From Pseudomonas capeferrum (GTDB lineage Bacteria; Pseudomonadota; Gammaproteobacteria; Pseudomonadales; Pseudomonadaceae): a stretch of DNA of 64,000 nucleotides. The notes beneath the pieces were generated by a model, which was not told the origin of the DNA, did not search any database, and saw nothing but the letters and a program-made list of their open reading frames with translations. The stretch's first letter is position 1. Every line of letters begins with the position of its first letter. The position numbers and the translations under genes are program-made. This document shows, in pieces, positions 50,508 through 61,288 of the stretch. The stretch lies in the NCBI RefSeq assembly GCF_000731675.1, contig NZ_JMIT01000001.1:2727714-2791713 (forward strand), in the 5' to 3' direction.

Positions 50508-50555
50508 CCTGTACTGCCCTGTACGCGGGTTTACCCGCGCACAGGGCAGTACAGG
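50508..50555. repeat. long perfect hairpin, intergenic repeat family A
   Basis: A 15-bp perfect stem (CCTGTACTGCCCTGT / ACAGGGCAGTACAGG) encloses a second perfect hairpin CGCGGGT TT ACCCGCG. It lies between oprH and phoP in the same operon, so it may reduce read-through or stabilise the oprH mRNA. Member 7789-7832 shares the GTAC-GCCCTGT core. Confidence 0.82.
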
Positions 50556-50567
50556 ATAACAACTACC

Positions 50568-51173
50568 TCAGAACTTGTAGTTGGCCGACAGATACGTCTG
50601 TGCACTGCTGGTCAGGCGCAGGGTGCCGTCCTTGGGCCCACCGCTTTGGCCGACTTCGGTCGCGGCATTGGTGCGCAGGTAACGGTAGCCCAGTTCCACC
50701 GACGCCTTGTCGGTAATCTCCTGGATCACACCGGCCTGCAGGCCGACCGCGTAGCCGTAGTCGGTATCACGGCTGGCACCTGGCGAATCCTGGGTCAGCT
50801 TGGTCATGCCCAGGCTGCCACCGCCGAACAGCTTGGTGGTGTCGCCCACCGGCAGGAACAGGTCATAGCTGCCCAGCAGGTTTTCCTGGCGCAGCTTGAG
50901 GCCGCTGTGGTCGCCCGAGACGTTGTCGTAGGTCATGTAGTAGCGACCCTGGTCATTGATTTTGCCCAGACGCACACCCCAGGTGTCGTCCTTGCCGATG
51001 ATGCCGTCGGCGTTCAGGTTGTCGGTGTTGCGCTGCAGCAGGCCGGACTTGCGGACTTTGTCGCTGGTCTGGCCGTAGGTCAGGCTGGCGAAATTGTCAT
51101 CGGCGGCCTGGACGGTGGTGATGCCAGCGGCGCAAACGGCCATGGCAGCGAGCAGGGTGTTGAAGGATTTCAT
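50568..51173 (-). CDS. oprH: outer membrane protein OprH
   Basis: This 201-residue eight-strand barrel stabilises LPS when Mg2+ is scarce. It has a signal peptide ending in VQAAD and alternating strand pattern with C-terminal TSSAQTYLSANYKF, ending in phenylalanine as outer-membrane barrels do. It is the first gene of oprH-phoP-phoQ, with repeats for PhoP at 51234-51272. Start ATG 51173 has GGAG nine bases upstream. Confidence 0.93.
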   Translation of the reverse strand: MKSFNTLLAAMAVCAAGITTVQAADDNFASLTYGQTSDKVRKSGLLQRNTDNLNADGIIGKDDTWGVRLGKINDQGRYYMTYDNVSGDHSGLKLRQENLLGSYDLFLPVGDTTKLFGGGSLGMTKLTQDSPGASRDTDYGYAVGLQAGVIQEITDKASVELGYRYLRTNAATEVGQSGGPKDGTLRLTSSAQTYLSANYKF

Positions 51174-51216
51174 GGCTTCGTACTCCAGTTGGATGCGCTG
51201 TTTCGGTCTGGAAGCT

Positions 51217-51272
51217 AGAGTAAGGAGGGCACCCTGAACCGTGACTGAACCCTGGCTGAACCGCGGCTGAAC
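51217..51272 (-). promoter_or_regulatory. oprH-phoPQ promoter with four PhoP-type direct repeats
   Basis: On the minus strand GTTCAG occurs four times at exact 11-base period (plus-strand CTGAAC at 51234, 51245, 51256 and 51267). A -10-like TACTCT (51222-51217) lies 11 bases after the last repeat, the usual PhoP box to -10 distance. No -35 hexamer is needed in such promoters. Confidence 0.78.
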
Positions 51273-51304
51273 GAACCGTTTGCGATGAACAAGGAGTAGT
51301 GAAC

Positions 51305-52096
51305 ATGCGTGCCCTGCTGGCCTTGACCCTGATGTGCAGCGCCGCCCTTGCCCAGGCGCAAGTGGTGACCCGCGATATCCCCTACCAGGACGACGAAGGC
51401 AAGCGCTTTGTCGGCTACTACGCCTATGACGATGCGCTGGACGACAAGCGCCCGGGCATCGTCGTGGTGCATGAATGGTGGGGCCTGAACGACTATGCCA
51501 AGCGCCGCGCCCGCGACCTGGCGGCCCTGGGCTATAAAGCGCTGGCCATCGACATGTACGGCGATGGCAAGCACACCGAGCATCCGCAGGATGCCCAGGC
51601 ATTCATGGCCGAGGCAATGAAAGACCCGGCAGCGGCGGCCGCGCGCTTCGACGCAGGCCTTGAGTTGCTGAAAAAGCAGCCCAACGTGAACAAGCACCAA
51701 TTGGGCGCCGTGGGTTACTGCTTTGGCGGCAAGGTGGTGCTCGATGCGGCGCGCCGGGGTGAGAAGCTGGACGGCGTGGTGAGTTTCCATGGGGCATTGG
51801 CCACACAGACCCCGGCCAAGCCCGGCGTGGTCAGGGCCGACATACTGGTCGAGCACGGCGCGGCAGACAGCATGGTGACCGAGGAGCAGGTTGCAGCGTT
51901 CAAGGCGGAAATGGACGCGGCCAAGGTCAATTACCAGTTCGTCAGTATTCCTGAGGCCAAGCATGGGTTTACCAACCCGGATGCCGACCGCTTGAGCCAT
52001 GGCGAGCATGGCGGGCCAGACATTGGTTACAACAAAGCGGCTGATGAAAGCTCGTGGAAGGATATGCAGGCGTTCTTCAAGAAGGCGTTCCAGTAA
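51305..52096 (+). CDS. dienelactone hydrolase family protein, exported
   Basis: This 263-residue alpha/beta hydrolase has a signal peptide (MRALLALTLMCSAALAQAQ) and the dienelactone hydrolase triad: C in GAVGYCFGGKV, D in VEHGAADSMV and H in AKHGFTNPDA. Cytoplasmic relatives hydrolyse dienelactone in chlorocatechol pathways, but an exported version probably acts on other esters. It is divergent from oprH, and the PhoP repeats lie in its upstream region too. ATG 51305 has AAGGAG eight bases upstream. Confidence 0.9.
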   Translation: MRALLALTLMCSAALAQAQVVTRDIPYQDDEGKRFVGYYAYDDALDDKRPGIVVVHEWWGLNDYAKRRARDLAALGYKALAIDMYGDGKHTEHPQDAQAFMAEAMKDPAAAAARFDAGLELLKKQPNVNKHQLGAVGYCFGGKVVLDAARRGEKLDGVVSFHGALATQTPAKPGVVRADILVEHGAADSMVTEEQVAAFKAEMDAAKVNYQFVSIPEAKHGFTNPDADRLSHGEHGGPDIGYNKAADESSWKDMQAFFKKAFQ

Positions 52097-52170
52097 TGAT
52101 CGCTGGGGGCGCAAGCGCCCCCGACGCGCCCACCTCCCCTACAGCCGCTACGGCTGGCACAATACCCCCC

Positions 52171-52872
52171 ATGAACACACTCCCCACCTGCTGCGCCCCG
52201 CTTCAGCACCACTGGCCCCTGCCCCGCCCGCTGCCAGGTGCGGTGCTGGTCAGTTGCGCCTTCGACCCCGCCCGCCTGGCTGCCGACGACTTCCAGCGTG
52301 CCGGCATCGTCCCCAGCGCCAGCCTGCAACGCTCGGTGGCCAAGCGCCAGGCCGAGTACCTGGCCGGCCGTGTCTGCGCCCGTGCCGCGCTGCAACGCCT
52401 GGACGGCCGCAACTACGTGCCAGCCAGCCATGAAGACCGCTCGCCCATCTGGCCCGCCGGCATTCACGGCTCGATCACCCACGGCCAAGGCTGGGCCGCC
52501 GCCGTGGTCGCCGGCCAGGGCAGTTGCCGCGGCCTGGGCCTGGACCAGGAAGCGCTGCTGGACGACGAACGCGCCGAGCGCCTGCTGGCCGAAATCCTCA
52601 CGCCCGCCGAAATAGAGCGCCTGGACCGCCGCCAGCTCGGCCTGGCAGTGACCCTGACCTTCTCGCTCAAGGAAAGCCTGTTCAAGACCCTCTACCCGCT
52701 GACCCGCCAGCGTTTCTATTTCGAGCACGCCGAGGTGCTGGAATGGTCGGCCGAGGGCCTGGCCCGCCTGCGCCTGCTCACCGACCTATCGGCCGAGTGG
52801 CAGCAGGGCACCGAGCTGCAAGGCCAGTTCTGCCTTCAGGACGGCCACCTGCTCAGCCTGATCAGCGTCTGA
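52171..52872 (+). CDS. 4'-phosphopantetheinyl transferase (EntD/PcpS type)
   Basis: This 233-residue enzyme attaches phosphopantetheine to carrier proteins. It has the Mg-binding motif GLGLDQE (about 115-121) and the WxxKES-equivalent FSLKESLFK. It corresponds in context to PcpS of P. aeruginosa, which serves both fatty acid and siderophore carrier proteins. It is convergent with the sensor kinase gene (3-base gap). Confidence 0.92.
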   Translation: MNTLPTCCAPLQHHWPLPRPLPGAVLVSCAFDPARLAADDFQRAGIVPSASLQRSVAKRQAEYLAGRVCARAALQRLDGRNYVPASHEDRSPIWPAGIHGSITHGQGWAAAVVAGQGSCRGLGLDQEALLDDERAERLLAEILTPAEIERLDRRQLGLAVTLTFSLKESLFKTLYPLTRQRFYFEHAEVLEWSAEGLARLRLLTDLSAEWQQGTELQGQFCLQDGHLLSLISV

Positions 52873-52875
52873 GCC

Positions 52876-54483
52876 CTACAGCGGCGCCTGTGCCCGCGGC
52901 CAGCTCAGGCTGAAGCAGGCACCGCCGAGGGTTTCGCTGCGCCCTACCGTGGCCCGGCCTGCGTGCCAGTAGATGATCCGCCGAACGATCGACAGGCCCA
53001 GGCCATGCCCGCCCGACGCACGGGTGCGGCTGTCGTCGAGCCGGGTGAAGGGCGTGAAGATGCGGTCCCAGAACCCTTCCGGGATACCCGGGCCGTCGTC
53101 TTCCACGTCGACCCGGCAGCGTTGCTGACCCAACTGGTAGCTCAGGCGCACCTCGGCCTCGGCATGGCGCATGGCGTTGCTCACCAGGTTCTGCAGGGCC
53201 CGGTGCAGGTAGCGCGGCTCGGCTTCGACCCAGGCGCCTTCGCTCTCACCCCCTTGGCATGCGCCGCGCACCACCTTGATTTCAGCGCGCAGCGGCGCCA
53301 GCTCCTCGATCACCCGGTCCAGCAACGCATCCAGGTCGACCCGCTGGAACTTCAGGGCCGGTGCGCCTTGCTCAAGCCGTGCGTAAGTCAGCATTTCGTC
53401 GACCAGTTTGTCCAGGTCCTGGATGTCGCCATCCATGCCAGCCAAGTGTTTGGCACGGGCCTGCTCAGTGCTCGCGGTCTCTATCATCTCCAGGCCAAAA
53501 CGCAGCCGCGCCACCGGCGTGCGCAGCTCGTGGGACACCGCCCGCACCAGCTCGCGCTGCATGGTCAGCGAGCGCTGCAAATGTTCGGCCATGCCGTTGA
53601 ATGCCGCAGCCAGGCGCCCGACCGAATCGGCATCGCCAGCCGGTACCCGCGTGTCGAGGCTGCCCTGGGCAATACGCGTGGCGGCGACCTCCAACCCCGA
53701 CACACGCCGCTCCAGCTGACGCACCAGCAGGTACACCACCAGCCCGATCAGGCACAGCCCAAGGAAGGCGATCAAGATCAGCAGTTGCGGCGGATAGGGG
53801 TTCAACTGATGCAACGGGCCGATTTCCAGCACCCAGGGCGAGCCCGACAGCCCGGCGAATACCCGGATCGAATCGCCATCCTTGCCCAGGGCCATGACCG
53901 TGTCGCCCTCCTCGACCCGGCGCCGCTGGTCGTCATCCAGGCCAACCCGCTCCAGGCGCTGCAAGGCAATGTCAAAACCAAAGCCCTTGCTCTGCTTGAG
54001 TTGCGCCAGGCGTTGCTGCTGCTCGGTAACCGGGTAACGCACCAGTTCGTCGGCCAACAGATAAAGGGTGGCCCGCGCCAGTTGCTCGCTGACCTGCTTC
54101 ACCTGGGCCACCAGCAGCACCTCCTCGCGGCCGACCTTGCGCAGCACCTGGGCGGCGTGCGGGCCGGTCTTCTCGACCACCACCAGGCCACGGTACAGGC
54201 GGGCACGCTGGCCGCCATCGAGGGTACGCGCCGACATCGGCTGCAGCGCCAGCGGCACCCCGAGCAGGCGCTCCCACATCAGCAGCGAACGCTTGCGTTC
54301 GGTTTCGTTCTGCCCGGCCAGGTTGTCAGCCATCAGGCTGAAGGTACCCTGGGCCAGGCCCTCGCGGTGCTGGGCGGCGCGCACTTCGTTGACCAGGTGC
54401 AGGCTGAGCACGCCGAGCAGCGCCACCAGCACCAGCACGGCGAGCATGCCGCCATAGATGCGCAGAAAGATCGAGTTGTTCAT
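52876..54483 (-). CDS. sensor histidine kinase (RstB-like)
   Basis: This 535-residue two-helix kinase has helices at about 8-30 and about 230-252 around a periplasmic domain, then HAMP (RQLERRVSGLEVAATRIAQGSL), HisKA with phospho-histidine in RAVSHELRTPVARL, and HATPase (VSNAMRHAEA, VEDDGPGIP, GHGLGLSIV). The pair resembles E. coli RstB/RstA; the PAO1 syntenic genes PA1158/PA1157 are poorly characterised. Start overlaps the regulator stop by four bases. Confidence 0.9.
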   Translation of the reverse strand: MNNSIFLRIYGGMLAVLVLVALLGVLSLHLVNEVRAAQHREGLAQGTFSLMADNLAGQNETERKRSLLMWERLLGVPLALQPMSARTLDGGQRARLYRGLVVVEKTGPHAAQVLRKVGREEVLLVAQVKQVSEQLARATLYLLADELVRYPVTEQQQRLAQLKQSKGFGFDIALQRLERVGLDDDQRRRVEEGDTVMALGKDGDSIRVFAGLSGSPWVLEIGPLHQLNPYPPQLLILIAFLGLCLIGLVVYLLVRQLERRVSGLEVAATRIAQGSLDTRVPAGDADSVGRLAAAFNGMAEHLQRSLTMQRELVRAVSHELRTPVARLRFGLEMIETASTEQARAKHLAGMDGDIQDLDKLVDEMLTYARLEQGAPALKFQRVDLDALLDRVIEELAPLRAEIKVVRGACQGGESEGAWVEAEPRYLHRALQNLVSNAMRHAEAEVRLSYQLGQQRCRVDVEDDGPGIPEGFWDRIFTPFTRLDDSRTRASGGHGLGLSIVRRIIYWHAGRATVGRSETLGGACFSLSWPRAQAPL

Positions 54484-55178
54484 GGCGCCTCGCCGACGAA
54501 CAGGTAGCCCTTGCTGCGCAGGGTCTTGATCAGGCGTGGGTGGATCGGGTCGTCACCGATCTTGGGGCGGATCTTGGAGATGCGCACATCGATGGAGCGG
54601 TCCTGGCCGTCGTAGCCGACACCGCGCAGGGCGGTGAACAGTTGCTCGCGCGACAGCACCCGGCCGGCGTTGCTGGCCAGCAACCAGAGCAGGTCGAATT
54701 CGGCGCCGGTCAGGTCTATCAGCTGCTCGCCCAGCCGGGCTTCGCGCAGGCGGTTGTCGATGCGCAGCGCACCAAAGGCCAGGGCCTGGCGCTTGCTTTC
54801 CGGCGCCTCGCTGCGCCGCAGCAGGGCCTGGATACGGGCCAGCAGCAAGCGCGGGCGCACAGGTTTGCAGACATAGTCGTCGGCGCCCAGGTCCAGCCCC
54901 TGCACCTGGTCGAGCTCGTCGCTGCGGGCGGTGAGCATGAGGATCGCGCCCGCGTACTGGCTGCGTACCCGGCGGCAGATGCTCAGGCCGTCTTCACCGG
55001 GCAGCATGAGGTCGAGCACCACCAGGTCGGGCTGGCTGTCGACGATTCGCCGCACGGCGCGGCCACCATCGCCCTCGACGGCCACATCGAAGCCGTTGGC
55101 CTGGAGGTATTCGGCCGTGAGCTCGGCCAGGCGCTGGTCGTCTTCAACGATGAGGATGCGCGGTGCGGGTTGGTCCAT
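54480..55178 (-). CDS. OmpR-family response regulator (RstA-like)
   Basis: This 232-residue regulator has a receiver (LIVEDDQRLAEL, D56-type phosphosite in LVVLDLMLPG, YVCKPVRPRLLLARIQAL) and a winged-helix domain (LTGAEFDLLWLLASNAGR, VRISKIRPKIGDD). It partners the kinase below. ATG 55178 is chosen because upstream is non-coding leader with a CA motif AACAACAACAA at 55196-55206, 17 bases before the start codon. Confidence 0.92.
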   Translation of the reverse strand: MDQPAPRILIVEDDQRLAELTAEYLQANGFDVAVEGDGGRAVRRIVDSQPDLVVLDLMLPGEDGLSICRRVRSQYAGAILMLTARSDELDQVQGLDLGADDYVCKPVRPRLLLARIQALLRRSEAPESKRQALAFGALRIDNRLREARLGEQLIDLTGAEFDLLWLLASNAGRVLSREQLFTALRGVGYDGQDRSIDVRISKIRPKIGDDPIHPRLIKTLRSKGYLFVGEAP

Positions 55179-55195
55179 GGCCTGTGCCTTTGCAA

Positions 55196-55206
55196 TTGTT
55201 GTTGTT
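55196..55206 (-). promoter_or_regulatory. Hfq/Crc-type CA motif at regulator start
   Basis: On the minus strand AACAACAACAA matches AAnAAnAA with extra repeats, just ahead of the AAAGG ribosome site of the response-regulator gene. Such motifs recruit Hfq and Crc to block translation during growth on preferred carbon sources. Confidence 0.6.
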
Positions 55207-55399
55207 CTGTGGCCGATACTACGTGCCGCCCCGGGTACTGCCAACCGGCCAGCGGTGCCGCACAAGCCACTGGACTGAACCGTTTTTTGTGGTAGGGTTC
55301 GCGCCCTCAAAATTCTGCCTTGGGGCAGCGAGCGAAAGAAAAATACTGCAAACCACTTGGCACAAGGCCTACAGGCCATACCCACAAAGTACGCACAAC

Positions 55400-55408
55400 T
55401 TATCCACA
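55400..55408 (+). promoter_or_regulatory. DnaA box
   Basis: TTATCCACA is a perfect consensus DnaA box. It lies 28 bp upstream of the first NrdR-like box. In E. coli DnaA regulates nrdAB, so a similar role is plausible. Confidence 0.6.
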
Positions 55409-55435
55409 GGCGCTCGCCTTGCAAAGACCCCAATA

Positions 55436-55482
55436 CCGCATTATCTTGTATCCCGATCGCAGCGAACCACTAGATGTTGGGG
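55436..55482 (+). promoter_or_regulatory. paired NrdR-like boxes upstream of nrdA
   Basis: Two 16-bp sites, CCGCATTATCTTGTAT (55436-55451) and CCACTAGATGTTGGGG (55467-55482), each match ACACwATATATwGTGT at 11 of 16 positions and are 31 bp apart. NrdR pairs normally sit three helical turns apart. Confidence 0.6.
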
Positions 55483-55802
55483 TTCGTGCAAAATCACACA
55501 CAAAAGTCAACCCGGCAAATTATTCGATTTTACGGTTGAACTTCAGGTGATCTGACCAGCCATACCGCTCCAGCGGAGTACTGAACTGCAACAGCTTTTG
55601 GGCTCAGCCCAAAGCCTTTGACTTCGGCCAGGGAGCGGCAAGCTATTGCCCCTTATTCCTGAGTCTGTCCCGAAGTCGGTACACCCGAGCGGGCGGATGC
55701 GCGCGCATGACGCATCCCCCGCCAGGTGATCGAGCAAGTGGACGGAACGGTGGGCGCTCAAAAGGCGCCTGTACAATATAGAAACTGTGGAGACACCCAC
55801 CC

Positions 55803-58682
<2,880 letters not shown>

Positions 58683-58688
58683 GGCCTG

Positions 58689-58735
58689 ATGCCGCAAAAG
58701 GGGTGCCCACGGGTGCCCCTTTGCGGCATTTTTGT
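58689..58735 (+). terminator. nrdA terminator
   Basis: ATGCCGCAAAAGGGGTGCCC ACG GGTGCCCCTTTGCGGCAT, a long near-perfect hairpin, is followed by TTTTTGT. It separates nrdA from nrdB. Confidence 0.92.
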
Positions 58736-58765
58736 ATCTGCGCAGTGGCCGGCTGAACGCGGTTC

Positions 58766-58882
58766 TGTAGGAGCGGCCTTGTGTCGCGAAAGGGCTGCGC
58801 AGCGGCCCCAGGATTTTAGCGTCGCCGCGGGTATCCATGGGGCCGCTACGCAGCCCTTTCGCGACACAAGGCCGCTCCTACA
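58766..58882. repeat. large imperfect palindrome of REP type B
   Basis: GTAGGAGCGGCCTTGTGTCG with GAAAGGGCTGCG forms one arm and its complement (GCCCTTTCGCGACACAAGGC, then CGCTCCTAC) the other, each about 43 nt, around a 30-nt centre. This sequence family is different from the GCGGGGCAAGCCCGC REPs but similarly abundant in P. putida as I recall. It lies between the nrdA terminator and the nrdB NrdR boxes. Confidence 0.85.
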
Positions 58883-58895
58883 AGAATCGCGCCAG

Positions 58896-58942
58896 ACACA
58901 ACATAATGTGCTGCTAAAATTAAAACACACCACATGTAGTGC
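58896..58942 (+). promoter_or_regulatory. paired NrdR boxes upstream of nrdB
   Basis: ACACAACATAATGTGC (58896-58911; 13 of 16 to ACACwATATATwGTGT) and ACACCACATGTAGTGC (58927-58942; 12 of 16) start 31 bp apart, the same spacing as at nrdA. They lie directly upstream of a candidate promoter. Confidence 0.78.
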
Positions 58943-58952
58943 CATGCGCTTT

Positions 58953-58980
58953 TTGCCGCTACACTTCCACCCCGTAGATG
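58953..58980 (+). promoter_or_regulatory. candidate nrdB promoter
   Basis: TTGCCG (58953-58958), 16-bp spacer, TAGATG (58975-58980), immediately after the NrdR boxes. A second -10-like TATACT with extended-type flank is at 59075-59080. Which is used cannot be told. Confidence 0.45.
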
Positions 58981-59268
58981 CCGACACAAGCCTCGTGAAC
59001 GGACGCACCTAAAACCGGTCGAAAAAGTTACCCCCGACCGCCAGACACGCGCCCCGATCGAAGACGAATTCCGGTATACTGCGCCCCCTCTGAAAAGGGC
59101 ACCCATTCAAGTCCCTGGCCCCTCCCCGAGGCCTGGCCAGGCACACGTCAGATGTAACGAGAGTCAGCCTCTCGAGCTGTCCATTCGCCGTAACGGCCTT
59201 GCGTCAGGCATCACATTCTTAAAATCCAACCGGTTGCCTCAGGGCAACCCTCAAGCAGGAGCCAAACC

Positions 59269-60519
59269 ATGCTGAGCTGGGACGAATTCGACAACGAAGA
59301 CGGCGAAGTAGCCGCCAAAGGCAACACCCCTGCGCAGGCCAACGCCGCCGCCACCCTCGACAAGCTCGACAGCGCCGGCGGTGCCGCCGCCCTGGAAGCC
59401 CGTGCTGCTACCGCTTCTGACTCCGAAGCCGTAAAACGCGCCAAGGCCGCCCTCGACGCCCTCGACGTTGCTGAAGGCCTGGCCGAGCTGGAAGGCTCCG
59501 CTGCCCGCGTTGCGGTCGACGAAAAGCGCATGATCAACTGCCGCGCCGACCTCAACCAGCTGGTACCGTTCAAGTACGACTGGGCCTGGCAGAAGTACCT
59601 CGACGGCTGCGCCAACCACTGGATGCCGCAAGAGGTCAACATGACCGCCGACATCGCCCTGTGGAAGAGCCAGGACGGCCTGACCGAAGACGAGCGCCGC
59701 ATCGTCATGCGCAACCTGGGCTTCTTCTCCACCGCCGACTCCCTGGTTGCCAACAACCTGGCCCTGGCCGTGTACCGCCTGATCACCAACCCGGAGTGCC
59801 GCCAGTACATCCTGCGCCAGGCCTTCGAAGAGGCGATCCACACCCACGCCTACCAGTACTGCATCGAGTCGCTGGGCATGGATGAAGGCGAGATCTTCAA
59901 CATGTACCACGAGATCCCGTCGGTCGCGAAAAAAGCCGCCTGGGGCCTGAAGTACACCCGCGCCATCTCCGACCCGGAATTCAACACCGGCACCCCGGAA
60001 ACCGACAAAGAGCTGCTGCGCAACCTGATCGCCTACTACTGCGTACTGGAAGGCATCTTCTTCTACTGCGGCTTCACCCAGATCCTGTCGATGGGCCGCC
60101 GCAACAAGATGACCGGCGTTGCCGAGCAGTTCCAGTACATCCTGCGTGACGAGTCGATGCACCTGAACTTCGGTATCGACGTGATCAACCAGATCAAGAT
60201 CGAGAACCCGCACCTGTGGGATGCCTCGATGAAGGAAGAAGCGACCCAGATGATCCTGCAAGGGACCCAACTGGAGATCGAATACGCCCGCGATACCATG
60301 CCGCGTGGCGTACTGGGCATGAACGCCGCGATGATGGAGGACTACCTCAAGTTCATCGCCAACCGCCGCCTGACCCAGATTGGCCTGAAGGAAGAGTACC
60401 CAGGCACCACCAACCCGTTCCCATGGATGAGCGAGATCATGGACTTGAAGAAGGAGAAGAACTTCTTTGAGACGCGTGTGATCGAGTATCAGACTGGCGG
60501 GGCTTTGAGCTGGGATTGA
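59269..60519 (+). CDS. nrdB: class Ia ribonucleoside-diphosphate reductase beta subunit
   Basis: This 416-residue protein carries the diiron-tyrosyl radical cofactor. Metal ligands are visible in the helices containing [12 protein letters not shown] (ExxH) and DESMHLNFG (ExxH). The N terminus ([18 protein letters not shown] to about residue 90) is an acidic/alanine-rich extension typical of pseudomonad NrdB, and the C-terminal tail ends GGALSWD, needed to dock on NrdA. An earlier copy of the tail motif, [10 protein letters not shown], opens the protein. Separate terminator and NrdR boxes indicate independent transcription from nrdA. Confidence 0.96.
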   Translation: MLSWDEFDNEDGEVAAKGNTPAQANAAATLDKLDSAGGAAALEARAATASDSEAVKRAKAALDALDVAEGLAELEGSAARVAVDEKRMINCRADLNQLVPFKYDWAWQKYLDGCANHWMPQEVNMTADIALWKSQDGLTEDERRIVMRNLGFFSTADSLVANNLALAVYRLITNPECRQYILRQAFEEAIHTHAYQYCIESLGMDEGEIFNMYHEIPSVAKKAAWGLKYTRAISDPEFNTGTPETDKELLRNLIAYYCVLEGIFFYCGFTQILSMGRRNKMTGVAEQFQYILRDESMHLNFGIDVINQIKIENPHLWDASMKEEATQMILQGTQLEIEYARDTMPRGVLGMNAAMMEDYLKFIANRRLTQIGLKEEYPGTTNPFPWMSEIMDLKKEKNFFETRVIEYQTGGALSWD

Positions 60520-60540
60520 TTGTCCGGGCTGAGAAACAAG

Positions 60541-60568
60541 AAGGCTGCCAATTGGCAGCCTTTTTTTT
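60541..60568 (+). terminator. nrdB terminator
   Basis: AAGGCTGCCAATTGGCAGCC followed by eight T residues, 22 bases past the nrdB stop. Confidence 0.95.
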
Positions 60569-60725
60569 GGGCTGTACGTTAGTGATCAATCAATCCCGTG
60601 CCTTGGTAACAGTACTGTGTGCTGCCGCCTTGGCGGGTAAATCATGTCTTCGGTTTGTACCCAGGGCATGCCCACTCCCACAGGATATGCGCCGGGCTGT
60701 ACAAACCAGGTGGGTCAGCTCGCAT

Positions 60726-61187
60726 TCAAGCCAGCGCCATCCGGTATTCGATCACCCCGGGCTTCTCAGCGATCCAGTCGTACAGCCGCTGTGCGGTCTG
60801 GTTGGTTTCCTGGGTATGCCAGTAGAGCCGGTCACAGCCCTTCTCCTGCGCCTGGCCCTGCACAAACTCGATCAACTGCTTGCCCACCTTCTTGCCCCGT
60901 GTGCTCGGGCAAACGAACAGGTCCTCCAGGTAGCAGAAGTCGTTACGCCCCCAGGTCGAGCGATGGAACACATAATGGACGAAGCCGAGCACCCGCTCAC
61001 CGTCCGTGGCCACGGCGCAGTGCACGGGCTCGGCCGGGTCGAAGAAACGGGCCCAGGTCAGTTCGGTCGTGGCCTTGCTCAGCTCTACTTTGTAGAACGC
61101 CTGATACTGCTCCCAATACGCGCTCCATTGCTGCAAATCGCTCTGCTTCAACTCGCGAACCGAAACCAATGTTTGTGCAACTGTCAT
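60726..61187 (-). CDS. GNAT-family acetyltransferase
   Basis: This 153-residue protein has GNAT motif A (LEDLFVCPSTRGKKVGKQLI, with RGxxxGxxL) and motif B (LYWHTQETNQTAQRLYDWIAEK). The sequence YVFHRSTWGRNDFCYLEDL is typical of a subgroup acetylating amines or amino acids. It is divergent from a MocR-type regulator that may control it; the substrate is unknown. Confidence 0.88.
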   Translation of the reverse strand: MTVAQTLVSVRELKQSDLQQWSAYWEQYQAFYKVELSKATTELTWARFFDPAEPVHCAVATDGERVLGFVHYVFHRSTWGRNDFCYLEDLFVCPSTRGKKVGKQLIEFVQGQAQEKGCDRLYWHTQETNQTAQRLYDWIAEKPGVIEYRMALA

Positions 61188-61288
61188 GGTGAACCCCTCT
61201 CAATGTGGGAATGGTCGGAAAACAGGTGCATTTATAGCGATAGAATGGCCTGAATAGCCCCGCCACTTTTCGCAAGTGAAGCAGACCA
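61188..61288. promoter_or_regulatory. divergent promoter region GNAT / MocR
   Basis: This 101-bp spacer holds two direct repeats GAATGGYC (61209-61216 and 61243-61250), 34 bp apart, and a TATAGC or TAGAAT -10 candidate for the MocR gene. MocR proteins commonly bind direct repeats in such divergent spacers. Assignment is tentative. Confidence 0.35.

Larger units (their letters stand above)
55207..55802. other. upstream region of nrdA and divergent regulator
   Basis: This roughly 600-bp region holds a perfect DnaA box (55400-55408), two NrdR-like boxes (55436-55451 and 55467-55482), and, near the nrdA start, a possible -10 TACAAT (about 55773). Between 55540 and 55750 I see only unremarkable GC-rich sequence. 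No gene is supported. Confidence 0.6.

Noticed and set aside
60652..60708. Inverted repeat GGTTTGTAC...GTACAAACC downstream of nrdB as a third member of hairpin family A
   Set aside because: Only 9 bp pair around a large unpaired centre, and the GCCCTGT core is not conserved on both arms.
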